A DNA stretch of 64,000 nt from Atopobium sp. oral taxon 199 str. F0494 (GCF_000411555.1 NZ_KE150486.1:1240001-1304000), one strand, 5' to 3'; positions 15,026 through 23,908 are shown, counted from the stretch's first letter. Notes: a model not told the origin generated them from the letters alone. Numbers and translations are program-made.

Positions 15026-16504
15026 TTAAATCATCTTAAAATGCCTTAAAGCATCAATAATAGCATCTTCCTTTTCCAGTGTGCATTGTGGAATAACCTG
15101 TTTCTCTTTTTTTGATTTATTATAATGCTCCCTCAGTACAATTCCACACTTCTTTTTAATCTGTGCAATATAGAGTGTCGAAACCTTTAAATCAAATTTT
15201 TCCAATATATATTCCTTGATTTGTGCATAAGTCGCTTTACTTTCAGCACTTGTCAAATCAAGCTCATCAAGTTTAATTTCAACATCTATATGCTTATCGA
15301 CATCGAGTTTGGACAAAAGTGCTACCGTCTCCACATGTTTGGTGTGCGGGAACATGTCCACAGGTGTTATACGCTCCAGCCTGTACCCGCCGGCGAGAAG
15401 AACCTCCAGGTCGCGAGCTTGCGTTACAACGTTGCACGATACGTATACCACCCGCTTTGGCGCCAGCTGCCCAATCGCTTTCAGAAAGGTTGGCGTGGAA
15501 CCTGCGCGTGGCGGATCAAGAACAACAACATCATAAGAAGCTCCGCGCTGAGCCTTCTTCGCAATGAAGCGCGTGGCATCGTCACAGATAAATCGTGCAG
15601 AAAGGGTGTTGGCGTGGGCGTTTCTCTTGGCCATGGCAATGTTATTTTCAACTTGGTCAACTCCGGTGAGTTCGGTGGAAATGTCGTTCAAACCGGCCTC
15701 TTTAGCTGCGCAGATGCCGATGGTGCCGGTACCGCAATAGGCATCGAGGACGCGAAGGACGCTGCGGTTGCCGTGGCTCTTCTCGCGCAATCCAACTCCT
15801 TCAAGCGCCAGTTGATAGAGGACCTCGGTCTGCTCGGGGTTAGTTTGATAGAAACTCGTGGGTCCAATCTCAAACATGCAGTTTAAGAGCTTATCGTGCA
15901 TGGTTTCTGAACCCGCGAGCACACGAGTGGCTCGCCCTAAAATAGCGTTTGTGCGTCTTTGGTTACTGTTGAGAACGATGCCGGTTAGCTCGGGGTGAAG
16001 TGTTTGAAGTGCGGATACAAACTCTCGCTCGTGAGGAAGGCGCTGACCGTTGGCGACAAGCGTTAAAAGCATCTCGTCCGTGGCGTATCCCGTGCGTATG
16101 ACGGCATGGCGAAGCGTTCCTCGGTTGCGGTCTTCATCGTAGGCAGGTACCTTAAAACGGGCGGCCAGCCGGGCGACGTCGTTTAAGATTTCGCGCGCTC
16201 GTGGATCCTCCGCTAAGCAGGCTTCACACGCCACAATGCGATGCGTTCCCGCGCTGTAAAAGCCCGAGCGCACAGACCTGCCCCGTCCCGGCGCAAAAGG
16301 AGTGGTGGCTTTATGCCTGAACGCGAGCGGTTCTTTCATACCGCGAATGTCTTCTACAGAAATGCCGAACTTCTCGCCAAGAGGACCAAGCAGCTCAACT
16401 ACCTGCTGCTGTTTGCGTTGTAGCTGGATAGGATAGGGAACCGACAACCACTCGCAGCCTCCGCAGGTGCGGGCAACAGGGCATGTAGGGGTGCGATATC
16501 CCAT
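15026..16504 (-). CDS. rlmD: 23S rRNA (uracil-C5) methyltransferase RlmD/RumA type, with element-derived C-terminal extension
   Basis: 492 residues from ATG 16504, with GGAGAGG before it. It transfers a methyl group from SAM to a uracil of 23S rRNA. Visible features are Fe-S cysteines in CPVARTCGGC near the start and CEACL; the SAM-binding DAYCGTGTIG; the DPPRAG loop; and the catalytic Cys in VYVSCNVVTQARDL. Up to HVETVALLS (about residue 398) it is GC-rich backbone. The remaining ~94 residues (KLDVDKHIDVEI to HFKMI) are AT-rich and supplied by the integrated element; this tail resembles extensions on Firmicutes homologues. The original end, RTDG-stop, lies displaced at 12080. The enzyme probably still works, since the catalytic domain is complete. 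Confidence 0.9.
   Translation of the reverse strand: MGYRTPTCPVARTCGGCEWLSVPYPIQLQRKQQQVVELLGPLGEKFGISVEDIRGMKEPLAFRHKATTPFAPGRGRSVRSGFYSAGTHRIVACEACLAEDPRAREILNDVARLAARFKVPAYDEDRNRGTLRHAVIRTGYATDEMLLTLVANGQRLPHEREFVSALQTLHPELTGIVLNSNQRRTNAILGRATRVLAGSETMHDKLLNCMFEIGPTSFYQTNPEQTEVLYQLALEGVGLREKSHGNRSVLRVLDAYCGTGTIGICAAKEAGLNDISTELTGVDQVENNIAMAKRNAHANTLSARFICDDATRFIAKKAQRGASYDVVVLDPPRAGSTPTFLKAIGQLAPKRVVYVSCNVVTQARDLEVLLAGGYRLERITPVDMFPHTKHVETVALLSKLDVDKHIDVEIKLDELDLTSAESKATYAQIKEYILEKFDLKVSTLYIAQIKKKCGIVLREHYNKSKKEKQVIPQCTLEKEDAIIDALRHFKMI
15321..15338. repeat. Right attachment site copy (18-bp direct repeat) inside rlmD
   Basis: Identical to 12105-12122. Left of it on the plus strand the sequence is AT-rich element DNA; right of it is the GC-rich rlmD core. 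The composition break coincides with the repeat. Confidence 0.9.
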
Positions 16505-16741
16505 GGAGATCCTCTCCAAATGTGTCAGATTGATTGCAACATGGCAAACTCTGCGAATTTGTCTGCAAAACATTGTAGGCTATTGCGCAACAAGGCGCAG
16601 GTTGGCTACACGGTGAATTGCGACAGCGAATTTCGGCGCGAGAAAATCGCGGCAGCGAATCGCAGTACGAGAAAATCGTGGCGCTGGCTTTTTCGCAACC
16701 CGTTGGCGTCTGCGCAATGGGCACGAGTGAATGGAGAGCGT

Positions 16742-17710
16742 ATGGCACTTGTAAGTAAAATCGGCATCATCGGCGCTGGTCACGTTGGGGCGCATGTCGC
16801 AAACGCTCTGCTGTTTAAGGGTCTTGCAACCGAGCTGTACATCAGCGATATCGATGAGGTTCTCTGCAAAGCTCAGGTTAACGACTTGCTTGACGCTATG
16901 CCCTTCTACCCGCATCCCGCGCGCGTCTTTGAGGTGGATGCGCGCTACGAAGAACTTGCCGATTGCGACATTATCGTGAACGCAGCGGGTCATATCGAGG
17001 CTGCGGCGGCAAGTCGCGACGGCGAGCTTTTTGTGACCACCGATGAGGCGCGCAAGTTTGCAAAGCGCATCTCAGATGCGGGCTTCAACGGCGTATGGGT
17101 CAGCATCTCCAATCCCTGTGACGTTGTTTCTACTGAGATTCAGTATCTGACCGGCTGCGATCCCAAGAAGGTCATCGGTTCCGGCACTACGCTGGATTCT
17201 GCTCGTTTCCGTCATGCGCTTTCTAGGGCGACTGGTTATCCGGCAAGTTGCATCAACGCCTGGATGCTGGGCGAACACGGCAACGGCCAGTTTGCCCTGT
17301 GGTCCCATGTAACGTTTGGCTGCTTGACCGATAAAGAGATTGAAGACAGAACCGGCGTGAAATTTGACCGCGCTCAGCTTGAGCAGGACGCGCGTATGGG
17401 CGGCTACGTTACTTATAAGGGAAAACATTGCACCGAGTATTCCATCGCTAACGGTGCTGTTGAGGTTATCGGCGCTATCGTCAATGACACCAAGCTCATC
17501 ACTCCCGTATCTACGCTGCTTGACAGTGTGTATGGCGCGTCTGGATTCTACTCCTCACTTCCTGCGGTTATCGGCAAAGACGGTGTCGAGAAGGTCCTCG
17601 TGCCTGAGCTTTCCGAGGAGGAAATCGCGGCGTGGAAGAAGTCTTGCGAGCATGTTAAAGGAAACATTGACCAGCTTGAATGGCTGAAAGTTGACGCCCG
17701 CGTAGCATAG
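16742..17710 (+). CDS. L-2-hydroxyacid dehydrogenase of the LDH/L-hydroxyisocaproate dehydrogenase type
   Basis: 322 residues; ATG 16742 follows GGAGA, and an upstream extension of the frame is not protein-like. The NAD-binding GIIGAGHVGAHVA is at the N-terminus, NPCDVV in the middle, and the catalytic His in GEHGNGQF. The reaction is reversible reduction of a 2-keto acid with NADH. In the substrate loop after VNAAG the usual lactate-dehydrogenase GETR pattern is absent (HIEAAAASRDGELF). This and the overall layout are closer to L-2-hydroxyisocaproate dehydrogenase, so a branched or aromatic keto acid is plausible. It stands alone and ends in a clear terminator. Confidence 0.85.
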   Translation: MALVSKIGIIGAGHVGAHVANALLFKGLATELYISDIDEVLCKAQVNDLLDAMPFYPHPARVFEVDARYEELADCDIIVNAAGHIEAAAASRDGELFVTTDEARKFAKRISDAGFNGVWVSISNPCDVVSTEIQYLTGCDPKKVIGSGTTLDSARFRHALSRATGYPASCINAWMLGEHGNGQFALWSHVTFGCLTDKEIEDRTGVKFDRAQLEQDARMGGYVTYKGKHCTEYSIANGAVEVIGAIVNDTKLITPVSTLLDSVYGASGFYSSLPAVIGKDGVEKVLVPELSEEEIAAWKKSCEHVKGNIDQLEWLKVDARVA

Positions 17711-17720
17711 GCGAAAGGAA

Positions 17721-17750
17721 ACGCGAGAAGGACGTCCTTCTCGCGTTTTT
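17721..17750 (+). terminator. Rho-independent terminator
   Basis: ACGCGAGAAGGA / TCCTTCTCGCGT stem (17721-17732, 17734-17745 region) with almost no loop, followed by TTTTT. It is 10 bases after the dehydrogenase stop. Confidence 0.85.
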
Positions 17751-17919
17751 CTCGGCCCCCAAAACCCGATCGCAAAACCAGCCCAAATGTGCAACATTTC
17801 TGCCGCGTAACCGCTCGCCGCGCCGCTGTTTGCGTATGCCTGACTGCGGACTATCATTGAGTAGATACATGGCGGAAGCTCGTACGTCGTAAATGTTGAG
17901 GCTAGGCGGGTGATTATAT

Positions 17920-18957
17920 ATGAACAACAGGAGAGGTGTGCGTTTTGACCTCGTACGTTCTCATCCTGATGTTGCAATTATCTGTCTTGCCATAATTATG
18001 GTATTTGTTGCGGTTGTGTCGCTGACGTTGGGTCGCTATAGTATCGCGCCGTCCGATGTATGTAAGATTTTGATAAGCCGTATTGTCCCTACGGCTCAAA
18101 CGTGGACAAGTCAGCAGGCAAATATTTTCTTTGGCGTGCGGCTTCCCCGAGTTGTCTTAACGCTCATGGTAGGCTGTTCTCTGGCTGCCGCAGGCGCGTC
18201 GTTTCAGGGTATCTTTCAAAATCCGCTGGTATCTCCGGATTTTCTCGGCGCTTCGCAAGGAGCCGCATTTGGCGCCTGCCTTGCAATCCTTCTTTCCGCA
18301 AGCAGCCTCGTGACCTCTGTCTCAGCCTTCGCGTTTGCGATGATTTCGGTTGTGGTGGTGCTGGCGATAAGCGCGACGGCCCGCGGCAATCGGATTCTCA
18401 TCACGGTGCTTGCGGGCATTATGGTGAGTTCGCTCTTCTCGGCAGGCGTTTCTTACATTAAGCTGGTTGCGGATCCGAGCGCTCAGCTTCAGCAGATTAC
18501 GTTCTGGCTCATGGGTTCTATGACCAGCGCGAAAATGCAGGATATCGCTTTGGTTGCGGCTCCTGTTCTTGTGGGTACCATTGGTCTTTTTGCGATTCGA
18601 TGGCGGCTAAACGCTCTTACCATGGGAGACGATGAAGCGCTGACTATGGGTGTTGACGCACCTCGACTGCGCGTAGTGACTATTATACTTGCCACTATGA
18701 TGACAGCGGCGTGTGTTTCGGTGACGGGCATTATTGGCTGGATTGGTTTGGTAATTCCTCACTTTGCCCGCGGCCTTGTGGGCGCGGATTATCGAAAACT
18801 TATGCCTGCGAGCATGCTGATGGGAGCTACCTTCCTTTTAATCGTTGACAATATCGCGCGCCTCGTCGGTACCTCCGAAATTCCCATCGGCATCTTGACG
18901 GCTTTTGTTGGCGCGCCATTCTTTATGTGGCTTATCACGAGAAAGAGGGCAGCATGA
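17920..18957 (+). CDS. FecCD-family ABC transporter permease (iron-chelate/cobalamin type)
   Basis: 345 residues with about nine to ten hydrophobic segments. FecCD/BtuC hallmarks are RLPRVVLTLMVGCSLAAAGASFQ, NPLVSPDFLGASQGAAFG, GIIGWIGLVIPHFAR and SEIPIGILTAFVGAPFF. It forms the membrane channel of an importer for metal chelates such as siderophore-iron, heme or cobalamin. The ATG before NNRRG has a weak GGCGGGTG site. Its stop overlaps the ATPase start (ATGA). No recognisable cobalamin riboswitch or other leader RNA was found in the 169 bases upstream. Confidence 0.92.
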   Translation: MNNRRGVRFDLVRSHPDVAIICLAIIMVFVAVVSLTLGRYSIAPSDVCKILISRIVPTAQTWTSQQANIFFGVRLPRVVLTLMVGCSLAAAGASFQGIFQNPLVSPDFLGASQGAAFGACLAILLSASSLVTSVSAFAFAMISVVVVLAISATARGNRILITVLAGIMVSSLFSAGVSYIKLVADPSAQLQQITFWLMGSMTSAKMQDIALVAAPVLVGTIGLFAIRWRLNALTMGDDEALTMGVDAPRLRVVTIILATMMTAACVSVTGIIGWIGLVIPHFARGLVGADYRKLMPASMLMGATFLLIVDNIARLVGTSEIPIGILTAFVGAPFFMWLITRKRAA

Positions 18958-19793
18958 GCTTGGATGTCCGACATCTTTCTTTCTCATACGGAAATCACAC
19001 GGTGCTCAAAGACGTGTCGTTTGAGGTTCCTGACGGCTCGCTGACTTGCGTGCTCGGCCCCAACGGAACCGGCAAGACAACGCTTTTCCGGTGTATTCTT
19101 GGCTTAAATCAGGGGTATGGCGGGACAGTCGCTGTTAACGGAACTGATGCATCGAAGCTTTCTGTTCGTAAGCGGGCGCTTGAAATAGCCTATATTCCAC
19201 AATCCCACCGGTCGGTCTTTGACTACGAGGCTCTTGATGTGGTGCTGATGGCATGCGGCGGTGAGCTCAGCGTTCTCAAAAGTCCTGGAAAAGAGCAGGT
19301 GGAGCATGCTCTTGTATCACTTGAACGCGTAGGTATTGTCGATCTGGCTCATCGCCCCGTGACAGAGCTTTCGGGAGGTCAGCAGCAGCTGGTTCTGGTG
19401 GCACGCGCGGTGGCGCAGAATTCACATACTATTGTCATGGATGAGCCTACCAGCGCGCTTGACTTTGCGAATACCTCGCGCATTTTAAATCTGGTTCGCT
19501 CGCTTGCGGATGAAGGAAGATCGGTATTGCTTTCTACACACCATCCTGATCAGGCATATCTCTATTCAGATGCGGTTCTTGCGCTTGAGGGAGGACGCGT
19601 GGTCGTGGACGGCACACCACAGAGCGTGGTGACGTCCGAGCATATCAGCAGGCTATATCACATTGGCGTACGCGTGAGTTCACTCTACGACGATCATGTG
19701 CGGGTGTGTGTGCCGGAATCAAGCATTCAGAATCTTACGCAAGATTTTTTGCGGCAGGGAGAGAACGGAGCTTCTCGGCATTTGAACGTTTGA
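18954..19793 (+). CDS. ABC transporter ATP-binding protein (FepC/BtuD type)
   Basis: 279 residues from ATG 18954, overlapping the permease stop by four bases, which indicates coupled translation. Walker A GPNGTGKTT is near residue 37, the signature is ELSGGQQQ, Walker B is IVMDEPTSALDF, and the switch His is in STHHPDQA. It energises import through the FecCD permease. The C-terminal ~50 residues (YDDHVRVCVPESSIQ) extend beyond the core. The substrate-binding protein follows after 75 bases. Confidence 0.93.
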   Translation: MSLDVRHLSFSYGNHTVLKDVSFEVPDGSLTCVLGPNGTGKTTLFRCILGLNQGYGGTVAVNGTDASKLSVRKRALEIAYIPQSHRSVFDYEALDVVLMACGGELSVLKSPGKEQVEHALVSLERVGIVDLAHRPVTELSGGQQQLVLVARAVAQNSHTIVMDEPTSALDFANTSRILNLVRSLADEGRSVLLSTHHPDQAYLYSDAVLALEGGRVVVDGTPQSVVTSEHISRLYHIGVRVSSLYDDHVRVCVPESSIQNLTQDFLRQGENGASRHLNV

Positions 19794-19868
19794 ACTGTGT
19801 AGGCACTGAGCTAAGGCGGTACCATCGCGAGCGGGTCGCGAGCCGTCCGAGCGCAAAGGAGGATAGGT

Positions 19869-20975
19869 ATGGCAAAGCAGCAGATGACGAGAAGGGCTTT
19901 CGCAGCGCTTCTCGCCGGCACCGTTGGCGGCATTGCGGGATGTTCCAACACAAAGCCGGAAGAAAAGAAGGAAGACGCGCAGGAGCAGGAACAAGCTAAG
20001 AGCTGGAAATTTACCGACTCGTGTGGCCGTGAGGTAGAAATTCCCGCGAAGGTGGAAAAAATCGCCCCTTCGGGACCTCTTGCACAACAGGTCATCATTA
20101 CCATTGCGCCTAAAAAGCTATGTGGCCTTGCAAATGATCTCGGCAATGCCGCAGCGTATTTTCCTGACGTTCCCGAGAATCTTCCCAAATTCGGTGCCAT
20201 TTACGGCGGTAAGGGCGATTTTAACAAGGAGGCTGTAGCTGATGCCGCGCCGGATCTTGTCATTGATATCGGCGAAGCGAAAAAGACTATCAAAGAGGAT
20301 ATGGATAACCTCCAGCAACAGCTGGGCATTCCGTGTGTTCATGTTGAATCGTCGCTTTCCACCTATAGTGACGCCTACGCTAATCTCGGTAAACTTCTAG
20401 GCGAGGAAGATCGTGCTAAGGTTCTCGGTGAGTATTGCAAGAACGCATACGATGAGGTTAATGCTGTGGTAAGCGGTCTTTCTGACGATAAGCGCGTCAA
20501 GGCGGCATATCTGTTGGGCGACAGTGGCCTTAACGGCATGGCCAGGGGCAGTTTTCAGGCAGGCGTTATCGATATGGTGGCAAACAACTGTATCGTCGTT
20601 GATAAACCGACCGGTTCGGGTGCGGGCAATGAGCTCAATTTGGAGCAGATTGCAAACTTTGATCCGGAGCTTATCGTCTTTGGACCCAAGAGCATTTACC
20701 AGTCTGTCGGTGACGACGCAGCCTGGGCGGATATTGCGGCTATCAAGAACAAAAACTACTATGAGGTTCCCAGCAAGCCGTACAACTGGCTTTCCGGCCC
20801 TCCGTCCGTCAATCAGATTATGGGTTTGCAGTGGTTCGCACGCCTGTGCTACGCGGAACAGTTCAACACTTCTGCCGAAGACGTTACCAAGACCTACTAC
20901 AAAACGTTCTACAACTATGAACTCAAAAATGACGAGGTAAAAGACCTGTTTTCGACTGCGACCAAGCAGTCATAG
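19869..20975 (+). CDS. Metal-chelate ABC transporter substrate-binding lipoprotein
   Basis: 368 residues. The N-terminus MAKQQMTRRAFAALLAG combines a twin-arginine-like TRRAF motif with a lipobox ending in Cys25 (IAGC), so the protein is probably exported by Tat or Sec and lipid-anchored. A charged Glu/Lys linker follows. The mature part is a class III (BtuF/FhuD-like) binding protein: two lobes joined by a long helix, with the segments VADAAPDLVIDI and FDPELIVFGPKSIY. It delivers substrate to the FecCD permease. The ligand is not identifiable; iron-siderophore, cobalamin or an oxyanion/metal chelate are all possible. AAAGGAGG precedes the start. Confidence 0.9.
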   Translation: MAKQQMTRRAFAALLAGTVGGIAGCSNTKPEEKKEDAQEQEQAKSWKFTDSCGREVEIPAKVEKIAPSGPLAQQVIITIAPKKLCGLANDLGNAAAYFPDVPENLPKFGAIYGGKGDFNKEAVADAAPDLVIDIGEAKKTIKEDMDNLQQQLGIPCVHVESSLSTYSDAYANLGKLLGEEDRAKVLGEYCKNAYDEVNAVVSGLSDDKRVKAAYLLGDSGLNGMARGSFQAGVIDMVANNCIVVDKPTGSGAGNELNLEQIANFDPELIVFGPKSIYQSVGDDAAWADIAAIKNKNYYEVPSKPYNWLSGPPSVNQIMGLQWFARLCYAEQFNTSAEDVTKTYYKTFYNYELKNDEVKDLFSTATKQS

Positions 20976-21054
20976 GAGCATTTGCGCGCAGAACAGTTGA
21001 GTGTTGGGCTACCAAGCGTAGAGTTATCAAACGTAGGTCTGCGGCAGAAAACGG

Positions 21055-21699
21055 CTAGGCGAGAAGCGTTTCAAGCAAAAGAGCCTTTGAGGAATCTGTA
21101 GGTTGTATCAGCTCCGAGGTGCCCCAAGAACCTCGGAGCAGCTCCTTGGCAGCTGAGACAAGTGAGGGACGAACAACAATGACAGCATGAGACCAAAGCG
21201 GTTGGGGCTCTTGGCGAGGTCCCTGCTGAAGTACCAAAAGCGCTTCTGTCAAGCCGGTGCCGTGTAAGAGCTCAAGGGGTCCGAGTTCATCAACAATAAG
21301 GATGCCTCCAACGTGGCTGTTGCGACAATCGGTGCTGCAGACGGAATCTTTATGGTAATTTGCGGCGGCAGCGCAATCTTTGAAGCAACCGATGTCTGCG
21401 GCATGGCTAAGTTCGTGGAAGTGGGCGTTAACCCGGCTAAGCGCGGTGTCCGAAAACGTCCAGCCAAGTCCGGATGTTCCTGAGGTTCCCGCGGCTTTTG
21501 TGGCAAGACTGAAGCGTTCATGTGTTGGCAGCAAGATGTTGTCAATGCCGAGCTTTACGCGCTTCTCGCCGATATACTTCCATCTTCCTGGAGCGATGAC
21601 TCCATAGGTGGGAATGTGGTAGCCATCAAGTTCGGCAATGAGCGCCTCAAGCCAGCATGTTTTGCCTGTTTGCTGCGGCGCGGTAAGAATAAAGAGCAT
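21055..21699 (-). CDS. THEP1/DUF265-type NTPase
   Basis: 214 residues, a small P-loop NTPase with Walker A APQQTGKT at residues 7-14, the family-like GWTFSDTALSRVN and Walker B ILIVDELGPLEL. Relatives hydrolyse nucleoside triphosphates; homologues occur beside metal- and molybdenum-related genes. A Cys-rich insertion (CFKDCAAAANYHKDSVCSTDC) around 120-145 may bind metal and is unusual. It is transcribed convergently to the ABC transporter and divergently from the DUF4213/DUF364 gene, supporting a shared metal-handling theme. Role inferred. Confidence 0.75.
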   Translation of the reverse strand: MLFILTAPQQTGKTCWLEALIAELDGYHIPTYGVIAPGRWKYIGEKRVKLGIDNILLPTHERFSLATKAAGTSGTSGLGWTFSDTALSRVNAHFHELSHAADIGCFKDCAAAANYHKDSVCSTDCRNSHVGGILIVDELGPLELLHGTGLTEALLVLQQGPRQEPQPLWSHAVIVVRPSLVSAAKELLRGSWGTSELIQPTDSSKALLLETLLA

Positions 21700-21937
21700 G
21701 GAGACCTCCTTGCTGGATGTGTGTCCTATTATCGCGAAATTAAAAGGCGTTGCGAGTGCGTTCCAGAGGCTGAGCGGTGGGCTTTCTGCTATTTTGTAAG
21801 GCGAATGGTCTCACAAACGCTATCCGATTCTCGCTTTCAGGATATCGTGAAGAGACATGGATGACGAATGTGCCTCTGTATGCAATCCATTGTTTTACCT
21901 CTCTACGCTCGTAGATTTCTTTGTGAAAGGTGCTGTT

Positions 21938-22714
21938 ATGGCCGACTGGGAACTTTACGACAGACTGATTGATGAAATGCCTAAAGACGCGCTGGTGCGT
22001 AGCGCGTGCATGGGCGCGCATTGGAGCTATGTTGAAGCTGATTGCGGCACTGGTGTAGCAAGTACCTGTCGTGGCGGTACGCGCGAGCGGTTGGAAGACA
22101 TAGTCGCCCGACCGCTTTGCGAGATAGCGAAGCTTTCCAAATCGTGGGACTTTGAGGTGGCGTCGCTGGGAGTTGCGGCAATAAATGCCTGGTATAACAG
22201 GCGCGAGTGCCTTGATTATTGTGCCGTCAAATTTGGCTATTCGTGCTGCGGAAAGCCCGATTTGCAAAGCGACCCTTTTCAGTATCTTCCAAAACGCTTT
22301 AAAGAGTTTGAGCTTCAAAAAGGTCGTCATCCGAGAGTGGTTTCCGTGGGGCGTTTTCCGGGGGATAAGAACATTGCAGAATCGTCCGATTACCTTGTCT
22401 TGGAACGTTCGCTTCGCGAGGGGTACAACTTGCCTGATTCTGCCTGTGAGTATGTGATTCCGGAAGCCGATTTTGTACTTATAACGGGTATGACGGAGAC
22501 AAATAAAACACTACCTCGCTTGTTGGAGCTTGCTTCGAAGGCTTACACGATTTTAATTGGGCCATCAGCGACCCTTGCCGCCCCGCTGTTTTTGGCGGGT
22601 GTTGATGAAATCGCCGGCAGTATCGTCGGGGACTCCGAGCGGGTAAAGTCCTTTATCGAGCTGGGTAACTCTCCCTTGCGTTCAGGGGGCATGAGGGTGT
22701 GCGTGTTATCATAG
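21938..22714 (+). CDS. DUF4213/DUF364 protein (putative heavy-metal chelation)
   Basis: 258 residues from ATG 21938, with AAAGGTG upstream; the frame is open further up but the earlier Met lacks a site. The N-terminal part is DUF4213-like (ASLGVAAINAWYNR) and the C-terminal part is the Rossmann-like DUF364 domain (VVSVGRFPG, LPDSACEYVIPEADFVLITGMTETNKTLPRLLELA, ILIGPSATLAAPLFLAGVDEIAG). The family is thought to bind heavy metals or their chelates and occurs with FecCD-type transporters, as here. It ends 36 bases before phnW and could share its promoter, though the functions differ. Confidence 0.85.
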   Translation: MADWELYDRLIDEMPKDALVRSACMGAHWSYVEADCGTGVASTCRGGTRERLEDIVARPLCEIAKLSKSWDFEVASLGVAAINAWYNRRECLDYCAVKFGYSCCGKPDLQSDPFQYLPKRFKEFELQKGRHPRVVSVGRFPGDKNIAESSDYLVLERSLREGYNLPDSACEYVIPEADFVLITGMTETNKTLPRLLELASKAYTILIGPSATLAAPLFLAGVDEIAGSIVGDSERVKSFIELGNSPLRSGGMRVCVLS

Positions 22715-22750
22715 GCAGCATGCAAGCCCGCGCCATTTGGAGGCAATCCC

Positions 22751-23887
22751 ATGCAAGAAAGCGTAAAGAGAAATATTCTGCTCAATCCCGGTCCGTCGAC
22801 TACAACTGATTCAGTCAAATACGCGCAGGTGGTTCCTGACATTTGTCCGCGTGAGAAAGAATTCGCGTCTATTATGGAGCCGATGCGTAATGATCTGGTG
22901 CACATTGTGCACGGAGACCCCAAGGAATATACAGCGGTACTGTTCTGCGGGTCGGGAACTATCTGCATTGACGTTACGCTCAATTCGCTGCTTGCGAAAG
23001 GTAAGCGAGCCTTGGTCGTCAACAACGGCTCATACAGCCAACGTGCCTGCGATGTGCTGATGGCGTATCACATGCCCTTTGTTGAAGTTAAGCAGCCAAT
23101 AGATACCACTCCTGACCTCGATGTCATTGAAGCGGCGCTCAAGGATAATCCTGATGTGGGCTATGTGTATATGACTTTCCATGAGACCGGCTCCGGTCTT
23201 CTGAATCCCGTTCGCGAGGTGGGCGCGCTTGCGCATAAATACGGTGCGTTCTTCATTACAGATTCCACCTCGGCGTACGCGATGATTCCTATCAACGTGT
23301 ATGAGGACAATATAGATTTTTGCATGGCCTCTGCTCAGAAGGGCATTCAGGGTATGACAGGCCTTTCCTATGTCATCGGACGCCGCGATATCATTGAGGC
23401 GTCTAAAGACTTTCCGGTGAGGTCTTACTATTGCAATCTGTATCTGCAGTATAACTACTTTGAGACTACCGGTGAGATGCACTTTACCCCGCCCGTGCAG
23501 ACCATTTATGCCGCTCGTCAGGCAATCAAAGAGTATTTTCAGGAGGGCGAAGCCGCAAAGTGGGCTCGCCATCAGCGTGTTATGGCCGCCATCAGGCGCG
23601 GCATCGACCGTCTGGGCCTGAAGGAAGCTTTGAGGCGAGAAGTGCAGTCAGGTTTGGTAGCCGCGGTGCGCTATCCCAATGATCCGGCGTGGGACTTTGA
23701 GAGGGTTCACGACTATTGTTATGAGCGCGGATATACTATCTATCCCGGTAAGATGCAGGGTTCCGGCACGTTCAGGCTCTGCGCCCTGGGAGCTATTGAT
23801 GAAGATGACATCGATGCGTTCTGGGAAGTTTTTGAGCAGGCTCTTGTGGCCACAGGTGTTTCCATGCCTGTAATCTATGCTGAATAA
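22751..23887 (+). CDS. phnW: 2-aminoethylphosphonate-pyruvate transaminase
   Basis: 378 residues, class V aminotransferase fold. It carries NPGPSTTTDSVKYA near the N-terminus, HGDPKEYTAVLFCGSGT, the cofactor-binding TDSTSAYA, and the PLP lysine in SAQKGIQGM. It interconverts phosphonoacetaldehyde and 2-aminoethylphosphonate (AEP). Next to PEP mutase and phosphonopyruvate decarboxylase its job is AEP synthesis, the reverse of the degradative role of the name-giving enzyme. It is the first gene of four closely spaced, co-oriented genes. GGAGG lies about 8 bases before the ATG. Confidence 0.9.
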   Translation: MQESVKRNILLNPGPSTTTDSVKYAQVVPDICPREKEFASIMEPMRNDLVHIVHGDPKEYTAVLFCGSGTICIDVTLNSLLAKGKRALVVNNGSYSQRACDVLMAYHMPFVEVKQPIDTTPDLDVIEAALKDNPDVGYVYMTFHETGSGLLNPVREVGALAHKYGAFFITDSTSAYAMIPINVYEDNIDFCMASAQKGIQGMTGLSYVIGRRDIIEASKDFPVRSYYCNLYLQYNYFETTGEMHFTPPVQTIYAARQAIKEYFQEGEAAKWARHQRVMAAIRRGIDRLGLKEALRREVQSGLVAAVRYPNDPAWDFERVHDYCYERGYTIYPGKMQGSGTFRLCALGAIDEDDIDAFWEVFEQALVATGVSMPVIYAE

Positions 23888-23908
23888 GCGCGTTTTGAAG
23901 GAGATTGT

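Larger units (their letters stand above)
12105..15338. mobile_element. 3.2-kb integrated element in rlmD, without recombinase
   Basis: It is bounded by 18-bp direct repeats (12105-12122, 15321-15338), AT-rich relative to flanks, and all its genes point the same way. Contents in order of transcription: a new 3' end for rlmD, an alpha/beta hydrolase, two related membrane proteins and a transglutaminase-like protein. No integrase, relaxase or conjugation gene is present, so it cannot move by itself. It may be a deletion remnant or a cis-mobilisable passenger that relied on an element with matching ends. The 138 bases after the last gene (12122-12259) hold no other gene. Confidence 0.85.

Noticed and set aside
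17751-17919. Cobalamin or other riboswitch upstream of the FecCD transporter
   Set aside because: No conserved riboswitch box or clear multi-helix fold could be traced; only a weak AACATTT/AAATGTT pairing.
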